64,000 nt of DNA from JANQEU01 sp965228045 (GCA_965228045.1 OZ245789.1:1798001-1862000); one strand, 5' to 3'. Shown: positions 1 through 8,793, numbered from the stretch's first letter. Notes: a model not told the origin generated them from the letters alone. Numbers and translations: made by a program.

Positions 1-46
1 AGGATAATGTGAACATCAACGTAAACAAAACAGCAAATACTTTCAT
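1..46 (-). CDS. Start of a leftward gene, signal peptide only (partial)
   Basis: Reading leftwards from an ATG at 46, the frame stays open to the window edge and gives 15 residues beginning MKVFAVLFTLMFTLS. A lysine followed by an uninterrupted hydrophobic stretch is what the start of a signal peptide or lipoprotein leader looks like. The gene would be divergent from the transporter at 123. Nothing can be said about its product because the body lies outside the window. It could also be a chance reading frame of 15 codons. Confidence 0.4.
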   Translation of the reverse strand, partial: MKVFAVLFTLMFTLS

Positions 47-122
47 AGTTCAAAGGATTAATGTGATTTCAAACATAATGAGGGCACGTGGAATCCAGAA
101 CAATTGTTAGCTTTAATTCTAC

Positions 123-2342
123 ATGTCCAGACTTACTAAGCAATCTGCAAATTTCGGTACCGCTCCGGTTTTTTTAACTGCTGTGTCAACAATTCTAGGC
201 GCAATTATGTTCTTGCGATTTGGCTATGCAGTGGGAAACGTAGGTTTTCTGGGTACTATTGGCATCGTCCTTTTAGGACACCTCATTACCATCCCCACGG
301 CTATGGCAATTGCGGAAATCGCCACTAACCAAAAAGTAGAAGGAGGTGGCGAATATTATATCATATCTCGTTCATTCGGACTGAACATTGGTGGTGCTAT
401 TGGTACGGCCTTGTATTTTTCACAAGCGATTAGTGTCGCATTCTATATTATAGCCTTTGCCGAAGCCTTTGATCCATTACTGGTAATATTGCAGAACTAT
501 GGTATCCATATCACGGACAAGCGACTTATCAGTGGACCGGCCCTGGCTCTGTTAAGTATCATTATGTTGACAAAAGGAGCTGACCTGGGAGTTAAGGCAT
601 TGTATGTTGTCGTCGGTATTTTAACACTTTCATTGATAATGTTTTTTGCTGGTTCCACAGACTTTGAGGCCACTACTCGTGGATATGACGTGCTTCGAAC
701 TACCAAAGAACCGGATTCGTTTTTCTACGTTTTTGCAATAATCTTTCCCGCATTCACCGGAATGACAGCCGGGGTTGGTCTTTCAGGGGACCTAAGGGAT
801 CCTAAGAAGTCAATCCCATTAGGCACCTTAGGAGCAACGGTGTTTGGTATGATCGTTTATTTTTTCATTGCGTATAAGCTGAGCATTTCTGCCCATCCTG
901 ACGATTTGGCTGGTGATCAGCTGGTAATGTCGAGGATTGCGCTATGGGGCCCAATAATACCCATAGGCTTGGCCGCAGCTACCATTTCATCGGCACTTGG
1001 TTCAATTATGGTGGCTCCACGGACCCTTCAGGCTTTAGGTGAGGACAAGATACTTCCCTCACAGCAGTTCAATTCGGTTATTTCCAGGACTACAGGCAAA
1101 AATGAACCTCGAAATGCTACCATTGTAACGGTCATTGTCGCGGCATTCTTTATTGCCATTGGGGATGTCAACGCTGTAGCTGAAATAATATCAATGTTTT
1201 TCATGGTTACATATGGCGCTATTTGTTTGATTTCATTTCTTCAGCATTTCGCTGCTGACCCGTCATATCGACCGGCATTCAAATCCAGATGGTACATTTC
1301 GTTGGTAGGAGCATTGCTATGTATCTATCTGATGTTCAGGATGAATCCTTCATATGCCTTTTTCTCAATTGTCATTATGGTGATCATTTATTTTAGTATT
1401 ACCTACTACAATGAAAATAAACAAGGAATGGCCAAAATCTTCCAGGGTGTGATATTTCAGCTAAGCCGGCAATTGCAGGTTTTTCTACAAAAAGCAGATA
1501 AAGAAGATGTAAATACCTGGAGACCTTCGATCATCTGTATCTCAGAAGATTCTTTCCACCGAACCGCGGCTTTTGACCTTATGCGCTGGGTGTCTCACAG
1601 GTACGGATTTGGAACCTATTTGCATTTCATAAATGGATATGTATCCCGCGAGACACACAAGGAGGCCCGAAAAATTCTGGATAGATTAATTGAGAAGGCA
1701 GATATCACCAAGAGTAATGTTTTTATCGATACGATCATAAGTCCTTCCTATACCACTGCGATTGCCCAATCCATTCAGCTACCCAGTGTTTCCGGTAAGG
1801 AATCGAACATGTTTCTTTTCGAGTATTCGAAGGCGGCAGGAGCTTGTACACCGGCTATTCTGGATAACATGCACTTAATTAAAGCGGCTGACTTTGATAT
1901 TTGTGTATTGGCAAGCACAGAAAAGGGTTTTGGCTATAAACGGGAAATTCACATATGGATTACTCAGAATGACTTCGCAAATGCTTCCCTGATGATCCTT
2001 ATGGGATTTGTCATTATGGGGCATGACGATTGGAAAAGTGCGGAAATTAAGATTTTTGCAATCTATCCAAAATCCGATATAGATTCTGAAAGGGAGAAAA
2101 TTCTCGAACAAATTAAGGAAGGTCGATTGCCGATATCACCGCACAATGTGGAAATCATCGAAAGGGAAAAGGAAATCAGAAACCGACAAGTGATATCCAA
2201 GAAATCCCAGGACGCGGATTTGACCATTATTGGATTTAGAAATGAAGCAGTAAAACAATTAGGTGCGGAAGTATTTCAGGGTTATGACACCATTGGTAAT
2301 ATACTTTTTGTAAACTCAAATAAGGAGAAGGAAATTACATAA
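123..2342 (+). CDS. Cation-chloride cotransporter family (SLC12-like) permease
   Basis: A 739-residue membrane protein of the APC superfamily, SLC12 (Na-K-Cl / K-Cl cotransporter) branch. Residues 10-130 carry the family's first helices, including STILGAIMFLRFGYAVG and the KVEGGGEYYIISRSFG stretch; the loop FTGMTAGVGLSGDLRDPKKS near 215-235 matches the conserved SGDLKDP region of the family. About twelve membrane segments end near residue 430 and a soluble cytoplasmic domain of about 300 residues follows, as in animal cotransporters. By family it would move chloride together with sodium and/or potassium across the inner membrane; the ion set cannot be read from sequence. A TAGCTTTA box at 108-115 could be a poor -7 element. 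It is followed after 2 bases by the serine hydrolase gene, so the two are probably co-transcribed. Confidence 0.85.
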   Translation: MSRLTKQSANFGTAPVFLTAVSTILGAIMFLRFGYAVGNVGFLGTIGIVLLGHLITIPTAMAIAEIATNQKVEGGGEYYIISRSFGLNIGGAIGTALYFSQAISVAFYIIAFAEAFDPLLVILQNYGIHITDKRLISGPALALLSIIMLTKGADLGVKALYVVVGILTLSLIMFFAGSTDFEATTRGYDVLRTTKEPDSFFYVFAIIFPAFTGMTAGVGLSGDLRDPKKSIPLGTLGATVFGMIVYFFIAYKLSISAHPDDLAGDQLVMSRIALWGPIIPIGLAAATISSALGSIMVAPRTLQALGEDKILPSQQFNSVISRTTGKNEPRNATIVTVIVAAFFIAIGDVNAVAEIISMFFMVTYGAICLISFLQHFAADPSYRPAFKSRWYISLVGALLCIYLMFRMNPSYAFFSIVIMVIIYFSITYYNENKQGMAKIFQGVIFQLSRQLQVFLQKADKEDVNTWRPSIICISEDSFHRTAAFDLMRWVSHRYGFGTYLHFINGYVSRETHKEARKILDRLIEKADITKSNVFIDTIISPSYTTAIAQSIQLPSVSGKESNMFLFEYSKAAGACTPAILDNMHLIKAADFDICVLASTEKGFGYKREIHIWITQNDFANASLMILMGFVIMGHDDWKSAEIKIFAIYPKSDIDSEREKILEQIKEGRLPISPHNVEIIEREKEIRNRQVISKKSQDADLTIIGFRNEAVKQLGAEVFQGYDTIGNILFVNSNKEKEIT

Positions 2343-2344
2343 TC

Positions 2345-3487
2345 ATGAAGAGAGCGTTTCCAATTTTACTACTCGCCATGTTCATGGAGTTGAGTTCAAG
2401 TGCCCAATACTTTCCTCCAAAAGGGATGGAATGGAAATCAAAATCACCTGGCGAGCAAGGGTTTGATGCTAAAGCCGTTTCGAATGCAATAGAATTCGCG
2501 CAGGCGAATGAATATACCGGTAGCAGGGACCTGAGAGTAGCAATTCTCGAAGGTTTTGCCAGGGAGCCGTACCATGAAATATTGGGACCAACCAAAAAGC
2601 GAGGTGGGCCAGCAGGAATGATCTTGAAGGATGGGTACCTTATTGGTTCATGGGGTGACATAGATCGTGTGGATATGACATTCAGCGTCACCAAGAGTTA
2701 TTTAAGTACGACAGCAGGACTGGCTTATGACAGGGGATTGATTGCCACTATGGATGATAAAGTATCGGATTATGTTTGGGATGGTACTTTCGATGGGGAG
2801 CAGAACTCAAAAATTACCTGGGAGCATTTGCTTACTCAATCCTCAGATTGGACAGGAGAACTCTTCGGTGTCAAAGACTGGGCTGATAGACCGCCTCGTG
2901 ATGGAGGTGTTGATGACTGGAAGATGAGGACATTTTCAGAGCCCGGCACAAGTTTTGAATACAATGATGTGAGGGTAAATGTACTGGCTTATTCACTTCT
3001 GCAAGTTTGGCGTAAGCCCTTGCCACTGGTACTTAAGGAGGAGATCATGGATCCTATCGGTGCGTCTACTACCTGGAGATGGTATGGCTATGACCATAGC
3101 TGGACGACAATTGACGGTATGAAGATGCAGTCAGTCAGTGGTGGAGGACACTCCGGGGGAGGAGTTTTCATCAGTGCCAGGGATCATGCCAGATTCGGAT
3201 TGCTATTTTTAAATGATGGAGTTTGGGAAGGGAATGAAATAATTTCCAGCGAATGGGTCAATATGGTACAACAGTCCAGTCAGGCGAATGAAAGTTACGG
3301 ATATATGTGGTGGCTCAACAAAGGTCAGCGCACACTTGGTGATGTAGATGATTCATCCATCTACTATGCAGCAGGATTTGGTGGGAACTACATCGTGGTA
3401 ATCAAAGAGCAAAACCTGGTAGTAGTCACCAGGTGGCTTGAACCATCTAAGCTGTCGGAATTTTTAGAAATACTACTCTCCAAATAG
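2345..3487 (+). CDS. Secreted serine hydrolase, beta-lactamase / PBP class C family
   Basis: A 380-residue protein with a signal peptide (cleavage likely after SSSA at residue 20). The class C beta-lactamase fold signature is present: S-V-T-K at 114-117 supplies the nucleophilic serine and lysine, Y206-N-D stands where the Y-x-N motif is expected, and a GGGHSGGG stretch near 265 takes the place of the K/H-T-G motif. The family includes esterases, D-aminopeptidases and 6-aminohexanoate-dimer hydrolases, and the sequence does not separate these from a true beta-lactamase. It acts in the periplasm. It begins 2 bases after the transporter stop and converges on the small membrane protein gene, whose stop lies 4 bases away. 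Confidence 0.85.
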   Translation: MKRAFPILLLAMFMELSSSAQYFPPKGMEWKSKSPGEQGFDAKAVSNAIEFAQANEYTGSRDLRVAILEGFAREPYHEILGPTKKRGGPAGMILKDGYLIGSWGDIDRVDMTFSVTKSYLSTTAGLAYDRGLIATMDDKVSDYVWDGTFDGEQNSKITWEHLLTQSSDWTGELFGVKDWADRPPRDGGVDDWKMRTFSEPGTSFEYNDVRVNVLAYSLLQVWRKPLPLVLKEEIMDPIGASTTWRWYGYDHSWTTIDGMKMQSVSGGGHSGGGVFISARDHARFGLLFLNDGVWEGNEIISSEWVNMVQQSSQANESYGYMWWLNKGQRTLGDVDDSSIYYAAGFGGNYIVVIKEQNLVVVTRWLEPSKLSEFLEILLSK

Positions 3488-3490
3488 AAT

Positions 3491-3664
3491 TCAACCCGGA
3501 TTCTTCCTGGGTTTACGATACCTTATTACCACGGATATAATCAGGCAAATCAACCCTACTGATAGCAACATTAATCCGGAAGTCGGATGCATACGCTGAA
3601 GCAGTAGCACAATCGCCAGCCCAGTACAAATTATACCCAGAACGGAGAAAACAATTTTTACCAT
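3491..3664 (-). CDS. Small two-helix membrane protein, 57 residues
   Basis: An ATG at 3664 on the minus strand opens a 57-codon frame ending in TGA at 3491-3493. It is preceded by an AGAAGGAA stretch that can serve as ribosome binding site. The protein has two hydrophobic helices: VKIVFSVLGIICTGLAIVLL, then GLMLLSVGLICLIISVVI, joined by a short QRMHPTS turn and ending in a basic tail RYRKPRKNPG, which by the positive-inside rule stays in the cytoplasm. It sits 46 bases downstream of the aminotransferase on the same strand and is probably the last gene of that unit. I recognise no family. Coding status rests on the intact frame, RBS and membrane character. Confidence 0.6.
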   Translation of the reverse strand: MVKIVFSVLGIICTGLAIVLLLQRMHPTSGLMLLSVGLICLIISVVIRYRKPRKNPG

Positions 3665-3710
3665 TTCCTTCTGCGTTTTAGTTCAGAAATAAAATAGTAA
3701 ATTCAGAGGA

Positions 3711-4829
3711 TTATCCCAAGACTTTTTTCAGCCCATTGTTAAATAGTTCTACTTCTTCCATGGTTCCTGTGCTTATTCGGCACCAGTCAGTGAAAGGAGG
3801 GAATGGTCTTCCAATCTGGACTCCAAGTGCATACATTTTCTTTTGAAGATCCTGTATCTGCATTCCGGACTTGAAGAAGATAAAATTGGTATGGGAATCA
3901 GCATATTCGAGACCAAGATCATCTAGTGTTTGGTAAATGGCAGTTTTGGCTTCCTTATTCTTCTGCAAGCTGAATTTGTAAAACTCATCATCTTTCAGAG
4001 CCGTTTTTGCTGCCTGCAGGGCGATGACGTTGGTAAATGCCACTACATTCTCCCTTAGCTTACTTGCTATTTCGGGGCGGGCGATTAAGTAACCGATCCT
4101 GATACCTGCCATTCCATACACTTTCGAAAATGTCCTGCTCACAATAACATCTTTCCCTTCTTTTACCAGTTCAACCATCGATGGATAATTGGGTTTTTCG
4201 ATGAAATCGTAATAAGCTTCGTCACTAAAAACAACAGTCCTTTCTGATACGGAGTCGCAGAAACTTCTAACCCGATCCCCATCAAGCAGGGTGGAGGTGG
4301 GATTGTTTGGATTACACAGGAAGATCAATTTGGTCCTGGAAGAAATCCTTTTCTCAATTTCATCCAGATCGTATTTCATTTCTTTGTCCACAGGTACCCA
4401 ATTAATACTGGCTCCCCACTGCTCGGCGTAATTCATCATGGCGAGAAAGGTTGGCTTTGCCGCTATGATCTCACCCCCATTGATGCCATAGGTAATTCCC
4501 GTGATTTTGAGACCTTCGGTAGATCCTCCGGTGACGATGATGTGTTCCTTGGATACACCTTCTTTCTGCGCAAGCATTTCCACTAATTCATTCGCATAGG
4601 AATATGGGTATCTGCAGCTAATGTCGAAAGCCTTGGTCATGCTTTCACGTACCATTTGGGAAGGTCCATAAGGATTCTCATTGGAACTTAGCCTGACCGG
4701 ATCGGCAAGGGGTCTTGGATTGAATTTTTTTCTTTCCTCTGCTGTAAGCGTTGGGATGCTTCCAAAAAGGGCTAATGAGCTTGCCAGACTGGCCTTTTGT
4801 AACCATTGGCGACGATTAAGATTGGTCAT
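3711..4829 (-). CDS. HisC-like PLP aminotransferase with twin-arginine signal
   Basis: A 372-residue fold-type I, class I/II aminotransferase close to histidinol-phosphate aminotransferase. LSSNENPYGPS at 48-57 is the substrate-side N-terminal motif, NPNNPT at 173-178 and DEAYYDF at 203-209 hold the cofactor, and K236 in TFSKVYGMAG forms the Schiff base. Unlike HisC it begins with N-R-R-Q-W-L-Q-K at 5-12 followed by a hydrophobic stretch, a twin-arginine type export signal, so the folded PLP enzyme is probably periplasmic or membrane anchored. No histidine biosynthesis genes are near, so a role in that pathway is unlikely. The natural substrate is unknown. The 57-residue membrane protein lies just downstream. 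Confidence 0.82.
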   Translation of the reverse strand: MTNLNRRQWLQKASLASSLALFGSIPTLTAEERKKFNPRPLADPVRLSSNENPYGPSQMVRESMTKAFDISCRYPYSYANELVEMLAQKEGVSKEHIIVTGGSTEGLKITGITYGINGGEIIAAKPTFLAMMNYAEQWGASINWVPVDKEMKYDLDEIEKRISSRTKLIFLCNPNNPTSTLLDGDRVRSFCDSVSERTVVFSDEAYYDFIEKPNYPSMVELVKEGKDVIVSRTFSKVYGMAGIRIGYLIARPEIASKLRENVVAFTNVIALQAAKTALKDDEFYKFSLQKNKEAKTAIYQTLDDLGLEYADSHTNFIFFKSGMQIQDLQKKMYALGVQIGRPFPPFTDWCRISTGTMEEVELFNNGLKKVLG

Positions 4830-4898
4830 CTTTCAGGATTTTATTTCAAAATACTAAAAAGAAAGATGAAATGCTTCCGGAAAAATGTGAAAGTAGGC

Positions 4899-5477
4899 TT
4901 AAATATTGTAAACGGGCGAGGCGGTTTCCCAATTCCCGAAAATCCAATTACCCTTGGCTTCCGGATCGTCAGAAACAAAGAAGTCGAATACGGCATTCAC
5001 CAATTCCTGCTTAGAAATAAACTCATCCCGGTTGGAGTCTAATCTTAGAAAGCTCTTTGCAGAATACTTGACATCGATACGGTAGATCGTAAACATGTCC
5101 AGGTATTCATCTATACTGATTCTCCCATCAAGATTTTGATCAAACAGATCGAATATATACCTCGTGGTAAGTCTTATATAATATTTGAGTAGGGTGAAGT
5201 CATTTCCTCCAAGAACCTGATGTTCCCAGTAGTCGACCCATTCCTCAAGGGTGATGGAATCTTCCCGGGCTTTTAATTCCTGAACAAAAATCCCAAAAAG
5301 CTTTTTTGATATTGAAAGGATGCGGTTGTACTCTTTGGAGTCAAAAGGGATTCCAGTCCCTATGCAAAGATTCTCTGCAACACCTATAAAGTCCTCTTCC
5401 TGCAGGGTACCATTGCGATTATGGTCCAGAACGTTAAAGAAGTGAGTGAGCTTCTGATGTTGTACTTTTGTTAACAT
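4899..5477 (-). CDS. EF-hand calcium-binding protein (calerythrin/sarcoplasmic type)
   Basis: A 192-residue soluble protein with EF-hand loops at 18-29 (DHNRNGTLQEED), 113-124 (DQNLDGRISIDE) and 147-158 (DSNRDEFISKQE). The third loop has Glu instead of Gly at loop position 6, so its binding may be weak. The region between loops 1 and 2 probably holds a degenerate fourth hand (around ITLEEW, 75-80). No signal peptide. I chose the ATG at 5477 rather than an upstream start at 5555 because the homologous gene at 26913 begins at the equivalent residue and a TATATTTG promoter box lies at 5500-5507, inside the longer version. The two proteins share spacing, most helices and the tail SDDPxxKGNWIFGNW. 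It is divergent from a bestrophin-like gene. Confidence 0.85.
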   Translation of the reverse strand: MLTKVQHQKLTHFFNVLDHNRNGTLQEEDFIGVAENLCIGTGIPFDSKEYNRILSISKKLFGIFVQELKAREDSITLEEWVDYWEHQVLGGNDFTLLKYYIRLTTRYIFDLFDQNLDGRISIDEYLDMFTIYRIDVKYSAKSFLRLDSNRDEFISKQELVNAVFDFFVSDDPEAKGNWIFGNWETASPVYNI

Positions 5478-5499
5478 TGGCGGCCGATACAACCAGTAA

Positions 5500-5507
5500 C
5501 AAATATA
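5500..5507 (-). promoter_or_regulatory. Putative -7 promoter box of the first EF-hand gene
   Basis: On the minus strand this reads TATATTTG, matching the Bacteroidota TAnnTTTG element. It ends 22 bases before the ATG at 5477. No clean TTTG -33 element lies 18-21 bases upstream, so support comes from the -7 match and position only. Confidence 0.4.
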
Positions 5508-5622
5508 TACTATTTTCCCAGTATCTTTTTGAACTTTCCTTAGTTCGGTTAACATCTTTGAGGATAAAATTTGATTATTTCAAGACGAGTTGCTTATTTG
5601 AGCGTTTGCTTACCAACTGACC

Positions 5623-6459
5623 ATGATCAAGCTAATTCAGACGATCTATCTTATCATAAATCACAAGACCCTCATTGTGAGTGTGCTTTCTGTAGTAGCC
5701 ACCTATATATGTGTCAGAATGGACATCCATGCTGATATCAGTCTTTCTATGCTATCGATGGCAATCGTATTTCCAATCGTCTTCGCCATCAATTCAGCGT
5801 ATCAAAGACGTGAGGAAGCTCTGGGATATCTTGCTGGGATAAAGGGTCATTGTGTTTCTATTTTCCTGGCAGTCAAACATTGGGGTGACAAAGAGCTGGC
5901 CAGTCATGAGCTCATTGTGACGACCTCGCTTCACCTTAATAACGTGGTAGGGGAGATCAAGAATTATCTGATTACGGAAAAGTTTGGTCCGTATGAATTT
6001 AAGGTATACCATGCCATTTCCTCTTTGTCTAAGAATCTTCAAAAAATGAGAAAGATCCTGAATGCTTCAGAAATGTCAAGGATCAATGAATATGTCAGCA
6101 TGCTGATCGTAGATTATGAAAACCTGAAGACCATCAGGGAATACCGCACGCCTATTACGCTGAAGACATACAGCAGGGCTTTTATCTACACGTTTCCCGT
6201 GGTTTTTTCTCCATTTTTCGCCTCCACGATTGGTGTCTTTTCGTTTCCGATCATTACCTACCTTATCCCGTTGGTTTATTCCTTCATTCTGATAAGTTTG
6301 ATCAATATCCAGGATCATATGGAAGATCCCTTTGATGGGATAGGAGAGGATGACATTAAGATCGAACCAGAACGATTTGGTTCACTTCTTAATGGACTTG
6401 AATCCAAAAAGGAGCTAACCGAATTCATGAAGGAAAAGGTAATGTTCGCTGCAGATTAG
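5623..6459 (+). CDS. Bestrophin-like membrane protein
   Basis: A 278-residue protein with two hydrophobic segments near the N-terminus (about 17-60) and two more near 190-235, and a helical middle region. The C-terminal stretch after the last helix, IQDHMEDPFDGIGEDDI, resembles the acidic IExPFxxDxxDL segment that follows the last membrane helix in bestrophin-type anion channels. By family it would form a chloride or other anion channel in the inner membrane. The match is by eye and over short stretches only, so I hold the family assignment loosely; the coding call is firm. It is divergent from an EF-hand protein gene, and its stop overlaps the convergent YdeI-like gene by 4 bases. Confidence 0.6.
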   Translation: MIKLIQTIYLIINHKTLIVSVLSVVATYICVRMDIHADISLSMLSMAIVFPIVFAINSAYQRREEALGYLAGIKGHCVSIFLAVKHWGDKELASHELIVTTSLHLNNVVGEIKNYLITEKFGPYEFKVYHAISSLSKNLQKMRKILNASEMSRINEYVSMLIVDYENLKTIREYRTPITLKTYSRAFIYTFPVVFSPFFASTIGVFSFPIITYLIPLVYSFILISLINIQDHMEDPFDGIGEDDIKIEPERFGSLLNGLESKKELTEFMKEKVMFAAD

Positions 6460-6968
6460 CGACTGTTGTATTCTTTGATCTTTTGGTTGAGGAGTTTGAA
6501 ATCCAGCTTGCCGCTAAATTCTTTCAAATGATCAATAATGGCCAGTGCTTTATTCAGACGGCCATTTGGGTTCTTTACATTGTTGACGATATAAATGAGA
6601 TTACGCTGTTTGCCGGGGGTCAGCTTATGAAAATATTCAGAACCCAGATCGTCTTGCATCATCAATTCTGACAATTCTTCAGGCATGTCCATACCATATT
6701 CGGAATGGTCCTTTTCAATTTTAATCGACACGGAATCGTTTAAGGAAAGTTTAAGCTTCCTGCATAGACTTTCGTTCATCAGAATGTACCAGTCTCCATT
6801 TCCTAATGGCATAAATGAACTATGGATTTTCTCCTGGTCATTTAAGGTACATATAATTCTTCTGTTTGTGCCTTCTATGAACGGTGCCGCAATTTCATTA
6901 GGCACCTTTAAGTGAAGTGAGTAAACAGCCGAATCCAGCTTTTCCAGCCTGGAATCATAGGTAGTCAT
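6456..6968 (-). CDS. YdeI/OmpD-associated family protein with DUF1905 domain
   Basis: A 170-residue cytoplasmic protein. The first 100 residues form a small beta-rich DUF1905-type domain (FIEGTNRRIICTLND, LNDSVSIKIEKD). The second part contains the YdeI signature: PEELSELMMQDD followed by FHKLTPGKQRNLIYIV and a helical end. The molecular function of this family is not established. It starts 5 bases below the end of the desaturase gene and is probably read through from it. Its last codons overlap the 3' end of the convergent bestrophin-like gene. Confidence 0.8.
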   Translation of the reverse strand: MTTYDSRLEKLDSAVYSLHLKVPNEIAAPFIEGTNRRIICTLNDQEKIHSSFMPLGNGDWYILMNESLCRKLKLSLNDSVSIKIEKDHSEYGMDMPEELSELMMQDDLGSEYFHKLTPGKQRNLIYIVNNVKNPNGRLNKALAIIDHLKEFSGKLDFKLLNQKIKEYNSR

Positions 6969-6973
6969 GTCTC

Positions 6974-8059
6974 TTAATTAGAAGTTGGTTGGCCCAATGT
7001 ACGTACCATATCATAGTGCATGTGCAAGGCCGAATAATGATCCGGCTGTACATAGTACGGAAGATTATATTTTTTGGCCAAAGCCTCCACAATCGGTGAG
7101 ATGTTTTTGTAATGGACATGGCAAATATTTGGAAATAAATGGTGCTCTACCTGGTAATTCAGGCCACCGGCGATCCAATTCATAAATCCTCTCAACTTGA
7201 AATTCGTTGTGGTCTCTAACTGGTAACCCGTCCAACTTTTATCAATTTCCGCTTCTTCCTGTTTAATAAATTCAGATCCTGTAAAAACATGTGCGGGTTG
7301 GAATATAACACTAAGTAAAATGCCCGCTATCAAATGCATTAAAACGAAACCCCCTATGGTGAAAGCCGGGTGAAAATCCAAAAGTGTCAATGGAATCACC
7401 AGTACATATCCATAATAAAATGCTTTCCAAAGTAGAATGTTCAGTAGCTGAATAAAGTACTTTTTTCCAGTGGTAAGACCGCGCTGTCTGTATTTCTCAA
7501 GTTGTGCAAAGTCTTTGGTTGTGATCCAAAATAGTGTGGCAAAAGAATAGAGGATCCAGATATAAACCTGCTGGTACCTGTGGAACCAATGGCGTGCCTG
7601 ATGCGGTGACATCCTGAGTAGAAAAGGAATATCAATGTCATCATCATGGTCGTCAATATTTGGGTAAGTGTGGTGAAGTACATTGTGCTGCATGTGCCAG
7701 ACATAAGCATTTCCTCCGATAATATTCATAGAAATGCCCAGAATCTTATTTAGAAAGGGTTTTGAACTATAGGCTCCATGGATAGCATCGTGCATGATAT
7801 TGAGTCCTATTCCGGCCATACCCACTCCCATGATGGCCCAACATAGCACATATACCCAGGGATTGGAAATGACACCTCCGACGAAAAGTGCGTAGGGGAC
7901 AAAGTACATCAGACTGACAATAATGGACTTGAAGATCATCCTGCTATCGGCATATTTTGAAATCTGATTGGAATCAAAATATTTATTGACCTCCATTCGG
8001 ATCTCCTGCGTAAATGCTTTATCCTTTTTGTTATCGTACTTGTATTTTGTAAAAGACAA
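6974..8059 (-). CDS. Membrane fatty acid (acyl-CoA/acyl-lipid) desaturase
   Basis: A 361-residue di-iron membrane desaturase. The three histidine boxes are intact: H90-D-A-I-H94, H122-M-Q-H-N-V-L-H-H130, and Q-V-E-H-H near residue 315. Hydrophobic pairs lie around 45-90 and 190-255. Q-x-x-H-H in the third box is characteristic of the linoleoyl-CoA desaturase / DesA3-like and front-end group. It uses O2 and electrons to insert a double bond in membrane acyl chains. The start is a TTG; a TAATTTTG box 22 bases upstream supports transcription from its own promoter, although it follows the cbb3 oxidase block closely. A later in-frame ATG exists at residue 22, but the TTG start keeps the whole N-terminus. 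Confidence 0.88.
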   Translation of the reverse strand: MSFTKYKYDNKKDKAFTQEIRMEVNKYFDSNQISKYADSRMIFKSIIVSLMYFVPYALFVGGVISNPWVYVLCWAIMGVGMAGIGLNIMHDAIHGAYSSKPFLNKILGISMNIIGGNAYVWHMQHNVLHHTYPNIDDHDDDIDIPFLLRMSPHQARHWFHRYQQVYIWILYSFATLFWITTKDFAQLEKYRQRGLTTGKKYFIQLLNILLWKAFYYGYVLVIPLTLLDFHPAFTIGGFVLMHLIAGILLSVIFQPAHVFTGSEFIKQEEAEIDKSWTGYQLETTTNFKLRGFMNWIAGGLNYQVEHHLFPNICHVHYKNISPIVEALAKKYNLPYYVQPDHYSALHMHYDMVRTLGQPTSN

Positions 8060-8081
8060 ATCCAGCTCAGTTTTCAGGGTG

Positions 8082-8089
8082 CAAAATTA
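8082..8089 (-). promoter_or_regulatory. Putative -7 promoter box of the desaturase gene
   Basis: The minus strand reads TAATTTTG followed by C, a full match to TAnnTTTG, in the 50-base gap between the SafE-like gene and the desaturase. No clear -33 TTTG at the usual distance. Confidence 0.4.
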
Positions 8090-8109
8090 TCAAAATCAGG
8101 CAGCAATAC

Positions 8110-8793
8110 CTATTGACAAACGGCAATATGATCAAATCCGTTCCTTATAAGAGCCTCATCCAGAGTAGGTAAGGGTATACCTATGCCCCGATAAATTAGC
8201 AACAATCCAAATACAAGTGAAACTCCGGATATAACCCACCTGCTTCTAAATTTCGGCATACTAATGCTTCTAAAGACATGAATTGATGTCATGGCAGGTA
8301 CTGTGCCTACCCCAAACAGCATCATGAAAAGTGTCCCATAAAACACGGATCCTGTAGCAATCGCTCCTGCCATGGCCAGATACACCATACCACAAGGGAT
8401 AAATCCATTCAAAAAACCAGCTATAAAAGAACTTCGCAAGGTTCTGATTTTGAATTGGAGGCCAATTTGGGTTCGGAGCCCTTTCATGAACTTTGTTCCG
8501 TAGAGCCATTTTTCGAACTTACCTGAGATGGTAGGTAGAAAGAAAGAATACAGGATCAGTAGTCCCAAAACCAATGTAATAGTTTGCTGGACCCCGCTAA
8601 ATACAAGTCCATTGCCAATTACTCCGGCAATCGATCCGAGTATGGAGTATGAGATTACTCGACCCAGGTTGTACAGAGTAGCTCCTATCCATTTTTTGTT
8701 TTCAGGTAGGGGCATAGCCAGGGCCAAAGGTCCGCACATACCAAGACAATGAAGACTTCCAAGGAATCCGGTGATGAACGCGACGCCGATCAT
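8110..8793 (-). CDS. SafE/UreH-domain membrane protein of the cbb3 cluster
   Basis: A 227-residue polytopic protein with about six helices. The first helix holds GSLHCLGMCGPLALAMP, the H-C-x-G-M-C-G motif of the sulfite exporter TauE/SafE-like (urease accessory UreH-type) proteins, and a second half repeats a similar pattern as FLNGFIPCGMVYLAMAGA. Members of this family are regularly found at the end of cco gene clusters and the Cys-His motif has suggested a part in copper handling for oxidase assembly; that role is inferred here from context. Its ATG overlaps the stop of ccoH by 4 bases, so it is the last gene of the cco run. Confidence 0.8.
   Translation of the reverse strand: MIGVAFITGFLGSLHCLGMCGPLALAMPLPENKKWIGATLYNLGRVISYSILGSIAGVIGNGLVFSGVQQTITLVLGLLILYSFFLPTISGKFEKWLYGTKFMKGLRTQIGLQFKIRTLRSSFIAGFLNGFIPCGMVYLAMAGAIATGSVFYGTLFMMLFGVGTVPAMTSIHVFRSISMPKFRSRWVISGVSLVFGLLLIYRGIGIPLPTLDEALIRNGFDHIAVCQ

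Noticed and set aside
3492..3512. An AACCCGG/CTGGGTT hairpin between the convergent hydrolase and small membrane protein
   Set aside because: It has a wobble pair, lies in the coding end of the small gene and neither side has a T run.
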